This document shows, piece after piece, positions 21,818-32,137 of a stretch of 64,000 nucleotides of DNA. Source of the DNA: Deuterostichococcus epilithicus (lineage: Eukaryota > Chlorophyta > Trebouxiophyceae > Prasiolales > Stichococcaceae). The position numbers were made by a program, and so were the translations under genes. The stretch is from assembly GCA_033439295.1 (NCBI GenBank), contig JAVTLE010000014.1:4526001-4590000 (forward strand), in the 5' to 3' direction. The notes beneath the pieces were generated by a model. That model did not search any database. It worked only from the letters and a program-made list of their open reading frames with translations, and was not told where the DNA came from. How positions within the stretch are numbered: position 1 is the first letter of the stretch; the number at the start of each line of letters is the position of its first letter.

Positions 21818-24800
21818 TCAGGCATTGTTAGAATTAGGGTTCAATCCGAGAACCTGGAACGCGGGCGCCGGCGTCTCGGGGGAGCGAGGGTCACTGCCGC
21901 CGCCCGCCGCAGCCAGCGCGCGGATGCTGGCGGCTGCCGCCTCAAGGCTTGCCCGCAGGTCTGCTCCCTCCGCCACGAGCCGTGCGTGTGCCTCGTCGGC
22001 AGCGCCCTGCAAGAAAGTAATGCACCCAGGATAAAGCACTCAGTGCACCCTGACAAAATCGTCAGCATACAATGAGGGGTTGCAAAGCACTCTCGTGCGC
22101 TGGCTTGCGGCCTGCTGCCGTGATCTGACAGCACCATCTCGAGGTCCTGCATGCACTGGAGGCATGGTGCAAGGAGACTGGCATGGGTGCGAACGCGTGT
22201 GTCACACCAGGCCGAGTTCCAGCTGACGCTCCTCCGGCGACGACGCCCACATGGGCCGCCAGCCACGCGCCGCCGGCGCCACCGCCCGCGGGCTGGCCTC
22301 GCCGGCAAAGGGACCGCTGCTGGGGCTTTGCAGCCGGCTCCTGCATGTGCAGATGGCTGCATGTGCGGATGGTTTCACACGTTCCCAGCCCCCAACCGGA
22401 GCACATATTGCTGTCGCAGGGCCGTGCTGTGCTGCCCCTCCCCCCCTCTTTTCTGGCCTTAGGAAGGCTGCTGGTGCTCAGGAAACCCTGCGATCTCACC
22501 GCCTGTCTGGACCAACAGCAGAGCCAGGCTGGCGCCCTGCAGGCCACATGACAGCGGCACCAACTCCTGCTTTAAGCACGCATGGACTCGCAAAGCACTT
22601 CCACAGCACTCCTACAGCACGTTGCAGCACTTGCACGCACGGGAAGGCGACGGGCGGCGAGGGCGGCCCGCCGTCGTCCGCAAACTCCGGCAGCGGCAGC
22701 CGGCCGAGCGCCGCGTCGCCGCTCTCGGACAGCTCCTCGTCCTCCGCCACCGTCGCGAGCGCCCCGGCATCCGGCGGCTGCGGGTTGAGAAGGCATTGAT
22801 GGCTCAGCAAACCTGCAAGGGTCTGGTGTTGCCGTCGGCAAATGGCTCCTCGTCCTCTGCGAACGTTGTCAGCGCTATGGGGCCCTGCACCGATGAGTCT
22901 TCGATCTGGAGGGCGTGTCACACGCTGCAAGCTGGCAGCAAGTACGTTTGAGAGTCGGAAGAGCAGCCTGCATCATGTTGCAGCAGCCCACTGAGCCCGG
23001 GCTCTAGCTGCTGACTGATGCCTGCGTCACGCACAGGCAAGTCCGCGAACCTGTCCGGCAGTTGCACCATGAACCGGCAGTGACGTCAGACCAAACAATG
23101 CAAGCCCGTCCGTAGACGAAGTTAGGCAGACACACCTCAGGCGGGCGGTCGCTGTCAACTGACCGCTCTCGTTCAGGCAGCTCGTCCAGCGGTTGCCCCA
23201 CTCTCGCTTGAGCCTGCGCACTCGGCATGGCCGATCCTCAATGCCTCCTGCGCGACTCATGGCGGCTTGTTGTGAGCTGTAAAGCGCAACAGTCAGAGGG
23301 ATGTAAGGTTCAGGCAACAGCCCGGTGCGGCGGCGTCATGAGGCCGGCGCCTGACACATGCATTCCTGGCCGCCGCTGTGCAGGAGCTGCTACTAGAGCG
23401 CTGTGACCACCAAGACTGCAGAAGTTCGAACGTCAGCCATGTCGCAGCAGGCTTCCGTACCATGCGCACACTGTGCAGCAGCGCCTCGATGCGGAGCGCC
23501 ACCGGCGGCTCGGGGCTCGGGGGAGCCAGCTCGAGGGGGGATCACGAGGTCACACGTGAGAAGGCGCCGCGCACCGTGCGCATGGTGTGCAGCAGCGCTT
23601 CGTCGTACAGCGCCGTCAGGCGGCCCGCCGCCTCCCAGGCGGAGCCGGCCTCAGCGGGCCCGACCTCCGGACTGGTCAGCCAGTTCTGCGCCTCCTCGTC
23701 CTGGCGGCATCGGCACCGGCAGCCATCTCTCAGGACCTCTCTCAAGAGTTTCCACGCCACTTGCTTCACGTGGACAGCAGACGCGCTCGAGGCCGGCGGC
23801 AACGGCGAGTGCCCAGGCAGGGCGGGTCCTGGCCGGAGGCCGTGCCTGCATTTCTCGCGCATCGCGGGAGATCCATCGCGGCAGGAGACCGGCAGCGGAG
23901 GCTTCCGAGCAGGCTGACGTTCCTCGTCATGGGCAATTACGTGTGTAGGTTCGCACCCCAGAGAAGCCGGCCATGTCTGAGAAGCCCGGGCTCGGCGCCG
24001 CCGGCGTCGAGGCGCCGGTTCCGCCGCCACGGCTTGCGCCCGCCGCAAGCGGCGTCAGCGGCAGCGTGATCGACACCTCCTCATCTGTGCCGCTGCCGCC
24101 GCCGCCGACGGCCGCGCCGTCGAGTCCACAGGCTGGCGCCAGACCGTATCCGGAGTCCACGTCGACGGGCGGCAGGCCGGACGGCGCGGCCCCGCTGGCG
24201 TGCCGGTGCGCTGCGAGGCTGCCGGCCGGCGTGCGTGTGCGGGGCCGCACGCCGAAGGGGTTGCTGGTTGGGCTGTACGGCGCCTGCTGCCATGCAAGCA
24301 AACAGCGTCACCCATGCACTGGCATGGAAGAGCGGTGCTGCTGAAAGCAGAATCCTCCAGATGCGTCTTACAAGGACATGCGGGCATTGTCAGGTTGTCT
24401 CCCTGGCGGCAAGCTATCGGACAGCTGCACCTGCGGGAGTGACTCCTCCGGCGTGACGGGGTCGGCATCGGCGCTGCGCCAATTCTCTTGCTCGCTCTGC
24501 GGCGATGGCGTGCCCTCCGGCAGACTCTGCGGCGCCTTATCCGACGCAGGGCTGTCCCTGTTACGGCACAGGAACTTGAAATGTGCGCGCTGCTGGCCCG
24601 CGGCAGGGGGAGGCGGGGTTGAAGCTTTGGGCCGGCGAGGCACACGCACTGGACCATAGCTCGAATCTGTCCTGAAATGTGCGTTCTGCAGCGCGATAGA
24701 CCCATCGGTCCTGCAGCGCGATAGACCCATCGGTAACAGCTGTGCATCCTAGTCAACAGCTCGGCCGGCACTCACCGGTCCTTCAGGCTGGTGGTGATCT

Positions 24801-24906
24801 TGAGCGGGCTTGCGGCGCCGGCAAGCGGCCCCGCGTTGCGCTTGACGCGCATGTCCTGCGCGTCAAGCTCCAAGAACGGTTTTCGACCCGTGTCGTCGCT
24901 CGCCAT
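21818..24906 (-). CDS. unknown soluble protein with C-terminal helix
   Basis: Minus-strand exons that join in phase: 24906-24776 (MASDDTGRKPFLELDAQDMR), 24557-24431, 24283-23957, 23700-23575, 22905-22813, 22777-22641, 22319-22208, a proposed 12-base microexon 22146-22135, and 22006 to 21854 or the stop at 21818. This gives about 410 aa. The middle is Pro/Ser/Gly-rich; exon 4 is helical (RLTALYDEALLHTMRT). Exons 5 and 6 each carry an AEDEE acidic motif, suggesting an exon duplication. The last exon is a helix with heptad-like Leu/Ala spacing (ADLRASLEAAAASIRALAA). Start chosen at the first ATG of a GC3-biased exon with a clean GTGAGT donor. No family recognised. A decayed copy of the end of exon 4 lies in the next intron (23455-23494). 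Confidence 0.6.
23455..23494 (-). repeat. donor-side echo of exon 4 (unknown protein)
   Basis: Copy of the exon 4 end and its donor, about 115 bp downstream. It reads IEALLHSVRM with a GTACGG donor, where the real exon reads DEALLHTMRT with GTGCGC. Confidence 0.65.
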
Positions 24907-25423
24907 CCGGCAGTTTGCTCAACTCCCTCGAACCGCCTCGTGTCAGTGCGTCCTGTCGATTCGCCAGCTGTTAGCTGCGAGTGCCTGCAAAGGTTGCTAC
25001 TGCTGAGCGGCTTTGCAAGGTGCGCCCTTTGCAGTCGAGAGCTGCTTCCGCAACCTGAATTCAAACTTCGGACCTGTTGCTGTCTACTGCGTTAAAGCCT
25101 GCTCCTGCGCTCAGTAGTACTTTGCATCGCTATAATCCTCCCGGCTCAGGCCTGACTTGCAGAGCTGGCGCCCAGCGGCAGACTGACAACCACAGAGCTG
25201 CGCACGCGTTTCTGGTTCACTTACACGACTTCGACCAAGCGCCGAATTGTGGGCAGGCTGCAAATCGGCTAAGTCTCTCTGTCAACTCTCGGGAACTGCT
25301 TAGGAACTGCCAGCTGAGCACCCCCTGGGCCCGAGTCCTCAGTGAGGCCGGTTCGAGGAGGCACGCTTCATGCGCTGAACAAGTTTCGGTGCATCTGCAG
25401 CAGCCTCCGGGCGTCAGCCCGAG
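24907..25423. promoter_or_regulatory. divergent promoter region
   Basis: About 520 bp between two divergent ATGs (24906 minus, 25424 plus). It should contain both promoters. No TATA box or repeated motif could be assigned. Confidence 0.35.
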
Positions 25424-28400
25424 ATGGGCACGTTCAATCCCAACACCTTCCGAGACAAGCTGGGCGGCCTGAACAGCACGCAGGCGAGCATCGAGACCCT
25501 GTCGAGCTGGTGCAGCTTCTTTCGCAAGCAGGCGCCGGCGGTGGTGACCGCCTGGGATGCGGAGTACGCCAAAGCGCCGCCGCCGCGGCGCCTGCTGATG
25601 CTGTACCTCGCCAACGACATCCTGCAAAACAGCCGGCGCAAGGTGGAGTCATTGTATTTTCTATGCATCAGCTAGTCTTCTGAGTCTTGCCCTTAGATGA
25701 AGTCCCTTGCAGCTGCGGGTAACCAGTATGGCAAAGCGTATCTTCCCCCATAGAGGCCCAGCTGTGACACGCTTGTCGCAGCATGCTCACACATGTAGAT
25801 CCGCATCACCTTACCATGTCTGCACCTCCGCAGGGCCCTGAATTCGTGGTCGAGTTCTTCAGGATACTGCCGCGCTCGCTGAAGCACTCGCTGAAGCACT
25901 TTGACGAGTCCACCCGCGGCCGCGTCAATCGCCTCGTCGCCGTGTGGGACGAGCGCAGGGTGAGCTCCCTGTGCTTGGTGACCTGCAAAGACAACGTGCA
26001 TTCGCAGCGTCTCAATGGCGATGGCAACGTGTGTTGTCGCCACTGCCGGTGACAGCTCAGACATGGTCAGGAGGCCGGGCGGTGGCTCTCTGGCCCGACT
26101 CTCTGGGGCTGCCTGCATAGGCGGAGCTGCTAGTACACGTTTCACAGCACTCCCCCGACTGGCCCTCTGTCGTCTCCCCGCAGGTGTTCGGAACCACGGG
26201 TGTGCGTACTCTGAAGGAGCTGCTCACGGAGGCGGAGACTCCCACAAAGCGCGCTCTCTCTGGCCGCACCGGCGGCCCTTCCCCCGCAGACACCTTCGCT
26301 GGCAGCGCCGGCGAGTCGCCGCACTTTGACGCCGCGGCGGCGGCGCCGGGCCACCACCAGCAGCAGCAGGGGCAGCAGGCGCCGCGGGAGCTGCGGCCGC
26401 TGGCGGCGGCGCTCGCGGCGTCCGGTGGCGCGACTGCGGCGAGCAAGGAGCTCGTCGACCGCTGCTCCTCCGTGCTCCAGCGGGTGCGCGGGTCTTTCGA
26501 CTGCCCGGAGGGTTTGGATTTCGCCGGAATGTTCGGAGGCGGTCAAGCCTGTCGAAGACCTTGCAAGGAGTGGTGCAAGCCGCTGCACTGGCTGGACCCC
26601 CTGACGCTGAGCTTCCGTGGGCATGCGCTCAGCCTCGCTACGGGCATGAACAAGTACAGATTTCACTTGGCAGCAGGTCCGGAATGCACACATCGCCGAT
26701 GCTGTTCATGTGAGTGCAGCTGGTGAATGATATGCGAGACTGCCCATGCGTTGCAGAGCCTGCTGGAGAGTTGTTACATTGTCGAGCAGGGCCAGTAAGA
26801 ATCTGCTGGAGGAGATTTAAGCGGGTTCTTCTCCCCTCACAGGGGCTGCTGGAGAGCGGAACCGCGCAGGAGGTGGAGGGGGCGGTGGCGCTGCTGCGGG
26901 ATTACCAGGCGGCGCTGGCGCACGAGTCTCAGGCGCTGGAGTCCACGCTCGGCGCTCTGAGGACGCTCGCCTCGCAGCAGGTGCAGCTCCTGTTGGGTCT
27001 CCTGTGCCCCCTGCCATGGAGCTCCGTGTGCCGTCCAGTCTGCTCGCCATAGCTCATTGCGATTATCGTCCCGAAAGGCCCTATCCACTGCCATCGCTGG
27101 TGAATCGAGTCCTGCACAAGCCTGGCAACGGCTTCTGCTGCCACTACATACAGGAGGACGCGAGCCAGCGCGTCCTCGACCAGGAGGCTCTGGCGGCGCG
27201 CCAGCTGCAGGCCTGCCGGGGGCGCCTCGCGGAGCTGACCGGCAGGCCGCAGCCGCCGGCCGGCGCCGCCACCGCCGGCGCGGAGCCGCAGCAGCCGCAG
27301 ACGGTGGTGCCGCCGTCTGATGCGGGCACGCCACCGCTGCCGGCGGCGCCGGCGGCGGCGCTGCCAGCAATGACCGGCGCCGGCGGCTCAGTGCCGCCGC
27401 CGCTGCCGATGGCGGCCGGTTCCGGCACCGCTGACGCACTGCCCGCCTCAGTGGGCTTGCTCTCAGGGCCGGCTGCCGCTCAGATGCAGGCAGCAGGCAG
27501 CGCGCTGCTGCCGGCGGCAGCGGTCCGCGCGGCCACGAGTGGGGACCCGTGGGGCGGGCAGCAGAAGGATGCAGGAAGCGACCGCCCGGTGCCGCCGCTG
27601 CCCGACATGGACATGGATGTGGACTTTGGATCCGCCTCCCCGCCGCTGCCAACCGGCATGTGCGCTTTCTCGAGACCCGCATTTTGCTGCCGCGCTGCGC
27701 CTTCCTGACTTTCTGTCTTGGTGCTGCGGGCCACTTGCATAAACCTTCCTTGGCAGTGTGGCCGGTGTGCTCCCTGTGCACGTTCACATCCTTCGGTTTG
27801 CAGACGTTTGGGAGGCCATCAATGTGTGTGTCACGATGCAAATCTGCGATGACTCCTCTCTGCTCTGCATGCGCAGGCTTCAGTCCAGCCTCGAGCAGTT
27901 CAACGAATTCGGCAAGCCGCCGGAGCAGCAGCAGCCGGGCGGCGCCCCGCAGCCGCATTTTGGCGGCGGCGGAGACGACGAGGCGGCCGCGGCCGCGGCG
28001 GCGCTCGTGGCGCAGCTGTCGGCCGCGAATGACTCTAAGGCGTTGCTGGAAGCTCTTGCTGCGCTGCCCAAGGTGTGGGGCGCTCGCTGTGTTGCATGAC
28101 GGCGGCAGTCTGCCCTTTGTGCGGCAACGGAGGATCGGTGGAGGGACCGACGTCAGCCGGGGGCCCAGGTTGTGTTCCACGCCCGCAAAATCTTACTGGC
28201 CTCTGTCGTGCAAGTTCCCCAGCCCCACACGACCGATATCCAAGGACCGAAGCCTGACTGGTGGCTGCAACACCGTCGCCACAAAGCTGCATTTTGATCC
28301 CACACAGCCGCTGCATGCCAGGAGGCCCCCTGAGCTCAATTCCGACAATTTCTACAGGATCAACAGCGGGAGATCAGCCTGAGTTTCCTGAACAGCGGCT

Positions 28401-28468
28401 CGGGCGGCGGCGGCGGTAGCGGCATTGTGGATCAGGAGGAATACAACCCAGAGGACCCTGGCTTTTAG
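25424..28468 (+). CDS. CID-domain protein, RPRD1/Rtt103-like
   Basis: Binds the phosphorylated C-terminal domain of RNA polymerase II and links transcription to 3' end formation. Seven exons, all in phase: 25424-25642, 25834-25959, 26184-26483, 26843-26980, 27154-27659, 27877-28072, 28358-28468, about 531 aa. Residues 1-130 form the CID: start MGTFNPNTFRDKLGGLN, then LLMLYLANDILQNSRRK, FVVEFFRILPRSL, VNRLVAVWDERRVFG. Next come a Gln/Ala/Pro-rich linker, a coiled-coil segment (LLESGTAQEVEGAVALLRDY) and a second helix (EDASQRVLDQEALAARQLQ), as in RPRD1 proteins. A long Pro/Ala/Gly-rich region follows, then an acidic end (DQEEYNPEDPGF). Predicted nuclear. Confidence 0.9.
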
Positions 28469-29291
28469 AATTTCTGAAGGGCGGCAGGCCTGGCGCACTG
28501 CGGCGGCGGCGGCGTCCTGGAGGCTCCAGCTTGGCGCCAGCGATACAAGGCGGCTTGCAATGAAGCACACGCTGGCATGATGAGCAACTAGCAGCAACGC
28601 CAGTGCTGGGCACAACCGCAGCCGCAATACTGTATGGGATGTGCAGTGCCATGAGTGTTATAGTACATCATGAAAACGGGATTTGTCGTGCGGCTCTGCC
28701 CTGCCGCCCATCCTCTATATAAAGCGCCCCGATGGTTCGTTGGCAGCCGGCGGTACGAGTAACTGACCTGGACTCGCGACTGCAGCTCGCACCTGCCAAA
28801 GTTGTCAGCATGGTGGCACCGTGGGCATAAACGTTGGTGTGGTGTGGATCCGCATGCCACCACAAAGCCAACAGGGTCCGTCTGGAATTGCCTTTCTTTC
28901 GAAGTCTGTGTGGTTTTGGGTGTCTCAAACCGGCTGAACAAGAGACTGGCCAACACTTGACAACGAAATTGGTTTCTTCTGTCCCTGGTGTTCAAACACC
29001 TTCAGTGCCATCATGGTATCGGGATGAAGAGCCACCCAACGAATTGGTTTTTCAGGGGCAGAGACAACCTGTGCAGAATCTGCATCATAGCAAAATATCA
29101 AGTGAGCAGTCATGCAGGCTGTGTGTGTCAGTCAGTAGATAGTAGATAGTCGTTAGCCTGTCAGCAGCAGAGACCTCTGTTTGTACGTTGCAATCGGGCG
29201 GTCCTGCAGTTGGAGCTGGTTTCAGTACAACGATGTCAACTCTGACACCGCAAGCCGCACACACCGGACAAAACGCACGCACTGCTCCTGC
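28469..29291. other. convergent 3' intergenic region
   Basis: Between the ends of the CID gene and the Yip1 gene. It holds a TATATAAAG at about 28714 but no gene-like frame follows it on either strand. Otherwise nothing seen. Confidence 0.35.
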
Positions 29292-31366
29292 CTAATACAA
29301 TGTCAGCAGCGCAAAGGCGCTGTAGGTGAGCAGGCACGGGTACGCGATCAGGTTGCGGTAGTGCTTCAGCACCGGCGATCGCCGCACAAACAGCCGCGCT
29401 GCCAGCGCTGCGCACCAGAGGGACACCACCGCGCCCGCGCCCGCAGAGATGTAACCCCTGCACAAGGGTCGGGCAATTGTTCGTGATTGTGGTCTTGTGG
29501 TCTGGTGCACGCAAGTGGTACGAGTCGATGTGGTGCATGCGTGCGGCAGGCTCTGCGCAGTAGTAAGTGCATACACAGACAGATGCAGCAGCAGGGTTGG
29601 ACGCTGTTGTGGCGGCGTTGGGGAGAGTCAAACGATAGGCAGGTGGGTTGCCGGCAGCGGCCACAGATGTGCATCGCGGCACTTCCACATGGCCATTTGC
29701 CGAGGCGAGTTGTCCACATGTGAAACCACGGCACGCACTTGGGCAGCAGGACGGAGAGGACTGCTGAAGGTGACCATGACCAGCAGCGCACAGCCGAGGA
29801 CACAGGAAGTAGGAAGGAGGAGAACCGTCTGGAAAAAGCAGTGGGGGTTGGCACTCACTTCGGAAGCAGGATGGAGAGGACGCTGAAGGCGACCATGGGC
29901 AGCAGCGCGTAGCCGAGGACGCAGTAGCAGGAGGATAGGTCGCACTTCCGCACGTTTGGGGAGTCGCCGGCGATGTTCTTGACGACGAACCACAGCACGA
30001 TGGCCGCAAGCACTGACCAGCCCAGGATGATGCCGAAGTGCACCTTGCCCTGCCACTGCGCGCGCAAAAAAGGGGCGGGATCAGGGATTGCAGGATGTGA
30101 GATTGATCGCACGTGAGCGGGCGGAGCTGTGAGTGGGTAACACGGAGACGCGGTGCAAAGAGTGCACATGCGCCTTGCTTTGGCGTGGTGCCATCGCTGG
30201 TGAGCAGCGCGGAATCAAGCGATCAGCGCGATGCGGACTGGCTGCGGGAGCAGACTTGACCCGCCACACAAAGACTCCACATCCCACTGCAAACACCCAG
30301 CACCAGCCCCTTTGCCGGCGGCCACTCAGCCAGCTACCTCGCTACCGCCGGCCGGAGCTTTTCACTTGCTCCGTCTATCCAGGTCGCACTGGCAAGTGCT
30401 CACCAGCAGATGCAGGATGCCCAGGGCGGCTGAGACGACCAGGTCCTCCATATCCGCCATGATCCCCGATCGTATTTGCGTTGGGTTCTCAATTTGATTC
30501 AAGGTCGGTTTCTGGGAGCGCACCAACAGATGAGACACCCCCAGGACCGCGGAGAAGAAGAGAGGCCCGCCGACGTCCAGCTCTTCCATCTCGGGGGAGC
30601 GCAGCCGGCCGATGAGCACGCCACGCGTGCGCCGCAGGATGCCGCCCAGGTCGATGCCCAGCTCTGCGGCAGGGAAGGCCTGGACGTGAAGGACTTTATA
30701 CTTTGTACTGTGGACTTTCGGGGCAATGAGCAGCGATGGGTGGGCCGCTCTGAGCAGCCTACGGCGCGGGCGGGGCAGCGGAGCAGGGTGTGGGCGCGCG
30801 CCGCCCTCGTGGCGATATGAGAGCTGCACCCACACTCGGAGCAGGCTCGCATGCACAGCTGGACAGAACAGGCATTTGCGGCGGCCGGCTGGCCTCCGGG
30901 TGCCGCCATGCTGTGCACCTGTCGCGAAGGACAGGCACGATACTCCGAGACAGAGAACAGGGAGCTCGCCTTCTAGCAGTGGGGGCTCGTCCTCGAAGCT
31001 GCCGTACTCAGCGCCCGCCGGCGCCGCAGTTGCGCTGTAGGGCGCCGAAAACTCGTTGGCCGCCGAGTAGCTGCCGCCGCCGGTCTGATACCATTCGACC
31101 TGTGCGGCCGTCACATTTCCATTTCTCACTCACTAGGAGCCGCCCCAGCAACTGCCAGACGCCGTGCGGGATGCCACACACAGCAGTGTGTGCGGCATTC
31201 ACCTAGCTTGAGAAAGCTCACAAGGTGCGTCAGGGGTGCATGTGTCAAAGCACGCACATAGCGGCTGCCGAGTTACCTGGCCTGATGCACCTGTGGAGGC
31301 GCCACCAGAAGAGGTGGGCCCGCTGCGCGCGTTCAGTTGGTCGTAGGCTAAGGAGAATTCCGCCAT
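29292..31366 (-). CDS. Yip1-domain Golgi membrane protein (YIPF5-like)
   Basis: Multi-span protein of ER-to-Golgi vesicles that works with Rab GTPases and tether/coat components. Five exons: 31366-31277 (MAEFSLAYDQLNARSG), 31099-30970, 30663-30524, 30055-29859, 29457-29292, 240 aa, the usual length. The N-terminal half is soluble with the family phrase PPLLEELGIDL. Then follow hydrophobic segments (GPLFFSAVLG, WQGKVHFGIILGWSVLAAIV, YCVLGYALLPMVAFSVLSIL, and two more in the last exon). The phrase LLEELGI is only restored if intron 2 uses a GC donor (GAAG/GCGAGC), so this is a likely GC-AG intron. Decayed copies of the ends of exons 3 and 4 lie in the introns downstream of each. The start lies 772 bp from the divergent RhoGAP start. 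Confidence 0.9.
29730..29812 (-). repeat. donor-side echo of Yip1 exon 4
   Basis: About 80 bases resembling 29850-29932 (end of exon 4, its donor and a little intron), shifted 120 bp into the following intron. Both contain GCACNCACTT, the donor in reverse complement. Confidence 0.75.
30399..30460 (-). repeat. donor-side echo of Yip1 exon 3
   Basis: Decayed copy of the end of exon 3: DMEDLVVSAALGILHLL against real EMEELDVGGPLFFSAVLG...LL. It is followed by a better donor (GTGAGC) than the real exon has (GTGCGC). Confidence 0.72.
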
Positions 31367-32137
31367 AGCGGCGAGCGCCGGCTGCGATTTCCGCTGACGG
31401 CGTCAGGCGCACTGCCGCTAGCTGACGCGCGGCCGGCCCACCGGTGTGCCAGAGGAGGCCAGCCAGCAGAGCTCCTGCCACTTGGTTGGTCGATAGGGCT
31501 GGCAGTCGAGGCTGCGGTGGGTGCGACTGGTGTTGGCCGGCCTGCCGCGACCGCCAGCACCTACGTTTGTAGGCCCGTTGCTAACGCGCGAAGGGCCTGC
31601 TGTAGTTATCTGCTAGGCGTGGCCAAGGTCACATGCGAGAGCCTCGCGCGCGCGTTCCGCTGCTGGGAAACCAGCTGCTGGTCAGCTGTCACCGACGCTG
31701 ATCCCAGGTGTCAGCGACCGCAACTTGCAAGCTGATGACACAAACTCAGCGGACTACACACCTGGAATGACTCGGACGGCAAGGTTCCTGACAACCGACT
31801 GCCCTTGCTTGAACGCAGTCCCGACAAGTCAAACGACCGCGCTGGCAGAGGTTGGCGTGCTTGCATCAATTGTCGCGCAATGACCGTGCGTACAAGAATG
31901 ACTGATCACTTCTCCTCAGCTGAGACGAATTTTGGCAAACAGCTGCAGCTGCAGCTGCAATTGCGACTAAGAACGCACCCAGAGTCCAGCTGGACAGGGT
32001 TTCGAAACCAGTTTTTGCACAGTCTGTGGCCACTCGCAAGTTTGCATCCCACATTCAACCTCGACAGACGTCAGACGACAACCTTGGCAGAGGCGGCACA
32101 CGCTACTGAGTACGGCGCGAGGCGAGTGGCGCAAGGG
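31367..32137. promoter_or_regulatory. divergent promoter region (Yip1 / RhoGAP)
   Basis: About 770 bp between divergent start codons. Contains a short CAGCTG run (about 31940-31965), otherwise no recognisable element. Confidence 0.35.

Noticed and set aside
26837-28180. 447-codon open frame on the minus strand
   Set aside because: Antisense shadow of the CID gene's Pro/Ala-rich exons; it crosses several introns of that gene and has no motif.
28700-28760. TATATAAAG promoter for a small gene between convergent genes
   Set aside because: No coding frame or RNA-like structure follows it on either strand.
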